Shown here one piece after another: positions 6,129 through 9,682 of a DNA stretch of 9,682 nt. The DNA lies in assembly GCA_934479825.1 (NCBI GenBank), contig CAKSOW010000054.1:1-9682 (forward strand). Direction: 5' to 3'. Position 1 is the stretch's first letter. Each line of letters begins with the position of its first letter. The notes below the pieces were generated by a model. It searched no databases, was not told the DNA's origin, and saw only the letters and a program-made list of their open reading frames with translations. The position numbers were made by a program, and so were the translations under genes. Origin of the DNA: an uncultured Eubacteriales bacterium. GTDB taxonomy: Bacteria > Bacillota > Clostridia > Oscillospirales > CAG-382.

Positions 6129-6665
6129 TTATTCGGTTACGGTTTCAATCAAGCCATATTCCTCATTTTTCTTTTTATAGACTACGCATACTTTTTCATT
6201 TTCTGCGTTGGTAAAGAGGAAAAATTCATGCCCAATCAGGTTCATTTGGAGAACGGCTTCTTCGGGTGTCATCGGCTTCATGACAAACTTTTTGGTTCTT
6301 GTGATACGAATCGGTTCTTCTTCCGCATCGCTCCATTGGTTATCCGCCAAAACGGTTTTATCAAATGCGCCAATCTTCAAGCGGCGCTCCAATCGTGTCT
6401 TATTTTTACGAATCTGACGCTCGATAATGTCCACCGCGCGGTCAAGCGCATTCAAAATGCTTTCGTCTTCAACCTCGGCACGGAACATTGTGCCCTTGGA
6501 ATATATCGTAATTTCGATAATTTCTGCGTTTTTTCTGGAACGAAGAACAACCGTACCGGTCGCTTCATCGTCAAAATACTTGTCGAACTTGTTTAGTTTT
6601 TCCGTGATTCGCTCGGAAATGCTGTCTGTGACGGTAAATTTTCTTCCCGTAATGGTTAATTTCAT
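6129..6665 (-). CDS. hpf: Long-form ribosome hibernation promoting factor
   Basis: This cytoplasmic protein binds the decoding centre of idle 30S subunits and joins two ribosomes into inactive 100S dimers when growth stops. Residues 1 to about 100 form the S30AE/RaiA domain (start MKLTITGRKF, with RAEVEDESILNALDRAVD near 62-79 and a basic IRKNKTRLERRLK helix). Residues from about 120 form the C-terminal dimerisation domain with the family pattern RTKKFVMKPMTPEEAVLQM and GHEFFLF. The full 178 residues match the long form usual in Firmicutes, so a separate YfiA-type partner is not needed. AGGAGG at 6674-6679, eight bases before the ATG, fixes the start. It is transcribed alone, from the promoter at 6716-6744 to the hairpin at 6080-6118. 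Confidence 0.96.
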   Translation of the reverse strand: MKLTITGRKFTVTDSISERITEKLNKFDKYFDDEATGTVVLRSRKNAEIIEITIYSKGTMFRAEVEDESILNALDRAVDIIERQIRKNKTRLERRLKIGAFDKTVLADNQWSDAEEEPIRITRTKKFVMKPMTPEEAVLQMNLIGHEFFLFTNAENEKVCVVYKKKNEEYGLIETVTE

Positions 6666-6673
6666 ACGACTTT

Positions 6674-6679
6674 CCTCCT
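6674..6679 (-). promoter_or_regulatory. Ribosome binding site of hpf
   Basis: A perfect AGGAGG on the minus strand, eight bases before the ATG at 6665. It indicates strong translation. Confidence 0.9.
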
Positions 6680-6715
6680 GTGGGATGTTTGAAAGGTTTC
6701 CCTTTCATTGTCTAT

Positions 6716-6744
6716 ATTATAGCACAGGTTTCGGAAAAAGTAAA
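6716..6744 (-). promoter_or_regulatory. Promoter of hpf
   Basis: On the minus strand a perfect TATAAT (6716-6721) is preceded by TGC, an extended -10, and by TTTACT (6739-6744, four of six to TTGACA) at a 17-base distance. Transcription would start near 6709, leaving a leader of about 45 bases. This is the best promoter in the window. Confidence 0.8.
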
Positions 6745-6799
6745 TAGCGTTTTGTTGAATTTATATAAAAAATCGTGTGAAAATTACCTGAAATTGTAG

Positions 6800-6811
6800 A
6801 AAATGCATTTT
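6800..6811. repeat. 12-base palindrome AAAATGCATTTT
   Basis: A perfect palindrome lies between the end of the fumarase gene and the hpf promoter, about 55 bases upstream of the -35 box of hpf. It could be an operator for a dimeric regulator, but AT-rich palindromes arise by chance. Confidence 0.25.
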
Positions 6812-6821
6812 ATTGGTCACA

Positions 6822-7667
6822 TTATAGAACCGTTTCTTTGTGGCGTGTTACATGGCAGCCGATATTAACGGCGCAAGGAAGTCCGGCTATGTGCGTCGGA
6901 AAATACTCGATGTTGACAGCCAAAGCGGTGGTATTTCCGCCGAACCCCTGCGGGCCAACATCAAGCAAATTGATTTTTTCAAGCATTTCTTTTTCAAGCG
7001 CCGCATAGCGTGCGTCCGGATTCGGCTCGGCAATATCGCGTGCCAATGCTTTTTTTGCAAGATACGGCGCGTATTCAAAGTTACCGCCGATTCCTACGCC
7101 CACCACAATCGGCGGACAGGGATTTCCGCCGGCTTTTTTTACGGTATCGGTTACGAATGCTATAATATCGTCTTTCCCGGCAGAAGGCGTAAACATTTTT
7201 ACCGCGCTCATGTTCTCACTTCCAAAGCCTTTGGGCGCGGCGATAAGGCGCACGCGGTCGCCCGGAACGATTCGTGTGTGAAGAATCGCCGGTGTATTGT
7301 TACCGGTATTGATGCGGTCGAACAAGGGGTCGCAAACGACGGATTTGCGAAGATAGCCTTTGTCATAGGCCTCTGCCACACCACGATTGACAGCCGTTTC
7401 CAACGGCTCGCCCTCCCAGAATACCTCTTGACCGATTTCAAGAAAAATGACCGCCATGCCGGTATCCTGGCACACAGGCACGCTTATTTCCTTGGCAGCG
7501 GCCATGTTGTCGGAAAGTTTGCCTAAAATGGACTTTGCAAGCGGGTTTTCCTCGGATTCTTCACAATCTTTCATGCGTTTTGCAAGAGATTCCGGCAATT
7601 CATAATTTGCTTCAATTAACAGCCGGCACACCTCTTCGGCCAACAGCCGCGTATGAAGAATTCTCAT
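6822..7667 (-). CDS. fumA: Class I (4Fe-4S) fumarate hydratase, alpha subunit
   Basis: The alpha subunit of the two-subunit iron-sulfur fumarase/tartrate dehydratase family, which interconverts fumarate and malate in the cytoplasm. From the ATG at 7667 it has 281 residues, the normal length. The three cysteines expected to hold the cluster are present: VCQDTG (Cys66), NPCPP (Cys184) and NIGCHV (Cys271). KGFGSENMS near 146 and VGVGIGGNF near 189 are further family motifs. The ATG at 7665-7667 is preferred over an upstream TTG (7674-7676) because AGGAAG (7677-7682) lies nine bases before the ATG but touches the TTG. It follows divIC by 39 bases and is probably in that operon. The beta subunit, usually directly downstream, is missing: about 100 bases later comes the hpf promoter. 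A tartrate dehydratase alpha subunit cannot be excluded by sequence alone. Confidence 0.93.
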   Translation of the reverse strand: MRILHTRLLAEEVCRLLIEANYELPESLAKRMKDCEESEENPLAKSILGKLSDNMAAAKEISVPVCQDTGMAVIFLEIGQEVFWEGEPLETAVNRGVAEAYDKGYLRKSVVCDPLFDRINTGNNTPAILHTRIVPGDRVRLIAAPKGFGSENMSAVKMFTPSAGKDDIIAFVTDTVKKAGGNPCPPIVVGVGIGGNFEYAPYLAKKALARDIAEPNPDARYAALEKEMLEKINLLDVGPQGFGGNTTALAVNIEYFPTHIAGLPCAVNIGCHVTRHKETVL

Positions 7668-7706
7668 AGTTTTCAACTTCCTTTCGCGAAATTCCGGAAA
7701 ATAGCA

Positions 7707-7967
7707 TCAACCGCTGAAATCGTTGTAATAATATTGGGCGTTTGGATCTTTATACCCCAGGTCTCCGGCTTCTTTTTCGATGCGATCGTCAAGCGGCGTG
7801 TCAAGCTCGTTCTGTTTCTTATCATTTTCGTATTTTAGGGTTTCATTCTGCTTTTCCAAGGCTGAAATGGTTTTATCCAGTTCATTGATCCGCAGTTGTT
7901 GGTGAATACCGAGCGCTAAAAGCAAAACAATAATGACAATCATAACAAGATTTTTTGCAAGGCTCAT
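7707..7967 (-). CDS. divIC: Septum formation initiator, FtsB/DivIC family
   Basis: A small bitopic division protein that works with FtsL and DivIB (FtsQ) to bring septal wall synthesis enzymes to the Z ring. The 86 residues show the family build: a short cytoplasmic N-terminus, one membrane helix at about residues 6-23, a coiled coil at about 27-60 (ELDKTISALEKQNETLK region) and a short C-terminal part with the typical EKEAGDLGYKDPNAQ pattern. AAAGGA (7978-7983) precedes the ATG by ten bases. It follows yabQ by 30 bases, the same neighbour as in B. subtilis, which supports DivIC over other FtsB-like proteins. No terminator separates it from the fumarase gene. Confidence 0.88.
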   Translation of the reverse strand: MSLAKNLVMIVIIVLLLALGIHQQLRINELDKTISALEKQNETLKYENDKKQNELDTPLDDRIEKEAGDLGYKDPNAQYYYNDFSG

Positions 7968-7997
7968 CTTTTCACATCCTTTCTGTTTATATGCACA

Positions 7998-8471
7998 TTA
8001 TACGCGCACGCTTATGGGATAACAGCGCGTAAGGCTCTTTTGGAAGCGTAAGAATTTCCGGTGTACCTGAACTTTAAAAAAAGCCTCACGGCTTTTGCCA
8101 AAGAGTTTACGCATAAAGCGCAAAACCGGCATAAACAAACGCCATAGCATTTTTTTGACAAAATCAATTATGCCAAATATGCAGAAAATGACTAAGCGCG
8201 AAAGCGTCAGCCGGTAAACGGTAAAGCCGAAAAGCATAAACGGCGCTTCATACCATTTGAAATTCCCGTTATTGAACGCAAAAGCATCAAATATGACAAG
8301 TATACCGCACGTAAGCATAAAGATGAAATCATCGAAAAACAGCAGAATCCGCGGTGCACCAAAAATGTGGCGTTTGATTTTGAACAGATCGAAAAGAACG
8401 CCGGCTATCATTCCGCAAACAAAAAAAGAAAGAATGACCGGCCATGGGTTACGTCCGAATAAAATTGCCAT
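7998..8471 (-). CDS. yabQ: Spore cortex biosynthesis protein YabQ
   Basis: YabQ is a mother-cell membrane protein of the outer forespore membrane, needed for cortex formation in B. subtilis. The 157 residues carry three to four hydrophobic stretches (about 9-32, 42-66, 74-108) with the family's GVLFDLFKI and FFDDFIFML patterns, then a basic C-terminal tail (108-157) that should be cytoplasmic. The length is within the usual range, although YabQ varies in its C-terminus. Its ATG lies six bases after the yabP stop and has only a weak ribosome binding site, so translation is probably coupled to yabP. The position between yabP and divIC strengthens the call. Confidence 0.9.
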   Translation of the reverse strand: MAILFGRNPWPVILSFFVCGMIAGVLFDLFKIKRHIFGAPRILLFFDDFIFMLTCGILVIFDAFAFNNGNFKWYEAPFMLFGFTVYRLTLSRLVIFCIFGIIDFVKKMLWRLFMPVLRFMRKLFGKSREAFFKVQVHRKFLRFQKSLTRCYPISVRV

Positions 8472-8477
8472 ATCCGT

Positions 8478-8753
8478 TTATGACCGACGCCCTAAAATAC
8501 GGGAGAAGAAACCGTCTTTGACCGGCGCTCCGTCGGTATAATAAACGGCATTTATCTTTCCGCCGGCGTTTACCTTTCCTTTTTCCAGATCAAGGACACC
8601 GATTTTTAAGTTTTCCCCCTCAATCGTCAGTCTGCCGCAGGACACATTCAATGTAATCGTAAATTCATCAAAACTGTCTACCGATAAAATACCGGTAAGT
8701 TCAATAGCCGCACGGTCTGTGACGGCGATTGTTCCGCAGGATTCCATTTGCAT
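8478..8753 (-). CDS. yabP: Sporulation protein YabP
   Basis: YabP is a small sporulation protein related to YqfC, made in the mother cell; its exact role is unclear. The 91 residues match the family: DRAAIELTGILSVDSFDEF (about 13-31) and LTIEGENLKIGVLDLEKGKV (about 42-61) form the recognisable beta-rich core, usually read as the YabP/YqfC domain. AAAGGAA at 8763-8769 precedes the ATG by about nine bases and supports this start over the ATG two codons later. The gene is 77 bases after rqcP, the widest gap in this block, and a possible sigma-E promoter lies there. It is followed after six bases by yabQ. Confidence 0.93.
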   Translation of the reverse strand: MQMESCGTIAVTDRAAIELTGILSVDSFDEFTITLNVSCGRLTIEGENLKIGVLDLEKGKVNAGGKINAVYYTDGAPVKDGFFSRILGRRS

Positions 8754-8807
8754 ACAGATTCATTCCTTTCAGAATTTGTCGCTCTTGCAAGCAATTTTCC
8801 TCTGTAC

Positions 8808-8836
8808 ATGCTATGCGCCGATAATAGCAGTTATTC
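8808..8836 (-). promoter_or_regulatory. Possible sigma-E promoter for yabP-yabQ
   Basis: On the minus strand GAATAAC (8830-8836) and CATAGCAT (8808-8815), 14 bases apart, partly match the sigma-E boxes KMATATT and CATACAMT. The -35 overlaps the rqcP stop codon and the leader to yabP would be about 45 bases. yabP and yabQ are sigma-E dependent in B. subtilis, so a promoter is expected here. Two mismatches in each box keep this tentative. Confidence 0.35.
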
Positions 8837-9073
8837 CAAAACCTTATACAAGGTTGCGGCAAGATCTTTTCCGACGGTTTCCTTTACATCCGTCACTTCG
8901 ACCCGTAAAGTTCGCTCTCCGAACGTAATAGCGATAATATCGCCCACTTTTACATCATAAGAGGCTTTTGCCGGACGGTCATTGACGGTTACATGCGCCG
9001 TATCGCAGGCATTGTTGGCCACTGTGCGGCGTTTGATAATACGAGTTACTTTTAAATATTTATCAAGTCTCAT
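8831..9073 (-). CDS. rqcP: S4-domain ribosome quality control protein RqcP
   Basis: RqcP (formerly YabO, Hsp15-like) binds stalled 50S subunits and helps RqcH add the alanine tail that marks incomplete peptides for destruction. The 80-residue protein is essentially one S4 RNA-binding domain: MRLDKYLK at 1-8, the basic IIKRRTVANNAC helix at 12-23, and VTVNDRPAKASYDVKVGD at 28-45, followed by a short beta-rich tail. Length and sequence fit the family closely. Its ATG overlaps the mazG stop as ATGA (9070-9073), so it is translationally coupled to mazG. This matches the yabN-yabO order of B. subtilis. Confidence 0.95.
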   Translation of the reverse strand: MRLDKYLKVTRIIKRRTVANNACDTAHVTVNDRPAKASYDVKVGDIIAITFGERTLRVEVTDVKETVGKDLAATLYKVLE

Positions 9074-9682
9074 TTGTGTTCCTCATTTTTTGTTGTTTTC
9101 CGGATAAAGTTGTCATTGGTTTCATACAAGGCCTGCTCCGAGTTGATTTTCAAGGCATACGATAGATTGGTGACAGCAAAGAGAAGTTCGCCGATTGCGC
9201 GGCTGTCAGCATCCGGCGTAAGAGAAGCCGCTTTCTCGGAAATATTCCGGATAAGCTTTTCCGGGTCGCGCTCAACAAAAATGCCTTCTTTTTTACAGCG
9301 TGACAGCAATTTTTCGGCACGGATCAAAGACGGCAGAGCCTTGGATACACTTTCCAACTGTTTTTCCAACGTGTCCCGGCTTTTCTCTGCTTTCTTTATG
9401 GTTTCCCAGTTTTTCAAGACCTCACCGGAATCTTTTACCGTCACGTCACCGAACACGTGCGGATGACGTAAAACCATTTTTTTGCAGATCTCATCGGCGA
9501 TATCGTCGATATCGAATTCTTTGTCCTCTTCGGCAATGCGCGCATGGAAGAATACCTGAAAGAGAACGTCACCCAATTCCTCTCTCATCAAGGTCTGGTC
9601 GTTTTTGTCCAATCCCTCGATAAACTCATAGGTTTCCTCTATCATTGCGTTGCGGACGCTTTGATGCGTCTGTTCCCTGTCC
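9070..9682 (-). CDS. mazG: MazG nucleotide pyrophosphohydrolase (5' end outside window)
   Basis: MazG hydrolyses NTPs and dNTPs to monophosphates and pyrophosphate, removing damaged or excess nucleotides. The visible part has about 204 residues. The gene is cut by the right edge: the frame is open through DREQTHQSVRNA ahead of the internal ATG at 9643-9645, and this is conserved MazG sequence, so that ATG is not the start. The Mg2+-binding motif EETYE followed by EELGDVLFQV is intact, as are KMVLRHPHVFGD and the NWETIKKAEK segment. The C-terminal half is shorter and less clear in motifs than in E. coli MazG, but has the usual helical character (SLIRAEKLLSRCKK). In B. subtilis it is yabN, where an N-terminal methylase domain is fused; whether that is so here lies outside the window. 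Confidence 0.95.
   Translation of the reverse strand, partial: DREQTHQSVRNAMIEETYEFIEGLDKNDQTLMREELGDVLFQVFFHARIAEEDKEFDIDDIADEICKKMVLRHPHVFGDVTVKDSGEVLKNWETIKKAEKSRDTLEKQLESVSKALPSLIRAEKLLSRCKKEGIFVERDPEKLIRNISEKAASLTPDADSRAIGELLFAVTNLSYALKINSEQALYETNDNFIRKTTKNEEHK

Noticed and set aside
6840..7526. 228-codon open frame antisense to the fumarase gene
   Set aside because: A mirror of a well-conserved gene on the other strand; the translated sequence has no family features.
7665..7676. TTG at 7674-7676 as the fumarase start
   Set aside because: The Shine-Dalgarno AGGAAG touches this TTG, whereas it lies nine bases from the ATG at 7665-7667.
9070..9645. mazG starting at the ATG at 9643-9645
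   Set aside because: Conserved MazG residues (DREQTHQSVRNA) continue in frame upstream to the window edge, so this ATG is internal.

Overview
The window looks like a chromosomal segment of an endospore-forming member of the Clostridia (Firmicutes), probably an anaerobe. The evidence is a five-gene block on the minus strand in the order mazG, rqcP (yabO), yabP, yabQ, divIC. This is the same order as in Bacillus subtilis, and yabP and yabQ are sporulation genes. Clear Shine-Dalgarno sites (AGGAGG, AAGGAG), moderate base composition, an oxygen-sensitive class I fumarase subunit and a long-form hibernation factor all fit. No rRNA, tRNA or CRISPR array is visible.

Layout, left to right. Positions 1 to about 954 hold no convincing gene but are full of structure: two GC-rich hairpins (43-80, 85-106), four copies of a CAACGGACA motif, three of which are followed 37-40 bases later by a GAAA/TTTC palindrome, three back-to-back hairpins (395-485) resembling the origin-of-transfer region of gut Firmicutes conjugative elements, a 20-base iteron-like pair (711-749) and a 9-bp hairpin (836-864). 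Next comes a compact unit: a good promoter (935-963), a 5'-incomplete, aromatic-rich ORF (to 1311), a small two-helix membrane protein of unknown function (1327-1743) and a perfect 14-bp hairpin (1832-1863). I read 1 to about 1870 as the remnant of a mobile or mobilisable element with cargo. It abuts the headless 3' two thirds of feoB (1903-3204), which keeps the iron permease but has lost the GTPase domain. A complete MATE exporter gene (3254-4654) follows.

A strong bidirectional terminator (4668-4709) separates the rightward genes from everything else, which runs leftward: an AgrC-like GHKL sensor gene whose ATP-binding motifs are decayed (4737-5981), a ribosome hibernation factor gene with its own strong promoter and terminator (6129-6665), and then, read in transcription order from the right edge, mazG (cut by the window end), rqcP, yabP, yabQ, divIC and a fumarase alpha-subunit gene. 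The beta subunit is not next to it. The mazG-to-divIC block joins nucleotide clean-up, ribosome rescue, spore coat or cortex assembly and septum formation. A possible sigma-E promoter at the end of rqcP would let yabP and yabQ be switched on separately in the mother cell.

The points most worth a second look are the mobile remnant joined to a decapitated feoB, the unknown two-gene cargo unit, the sensor with a broken kinase domain, and the orphan fumarase alpha subunit at the end of the yab-divIC cluster.
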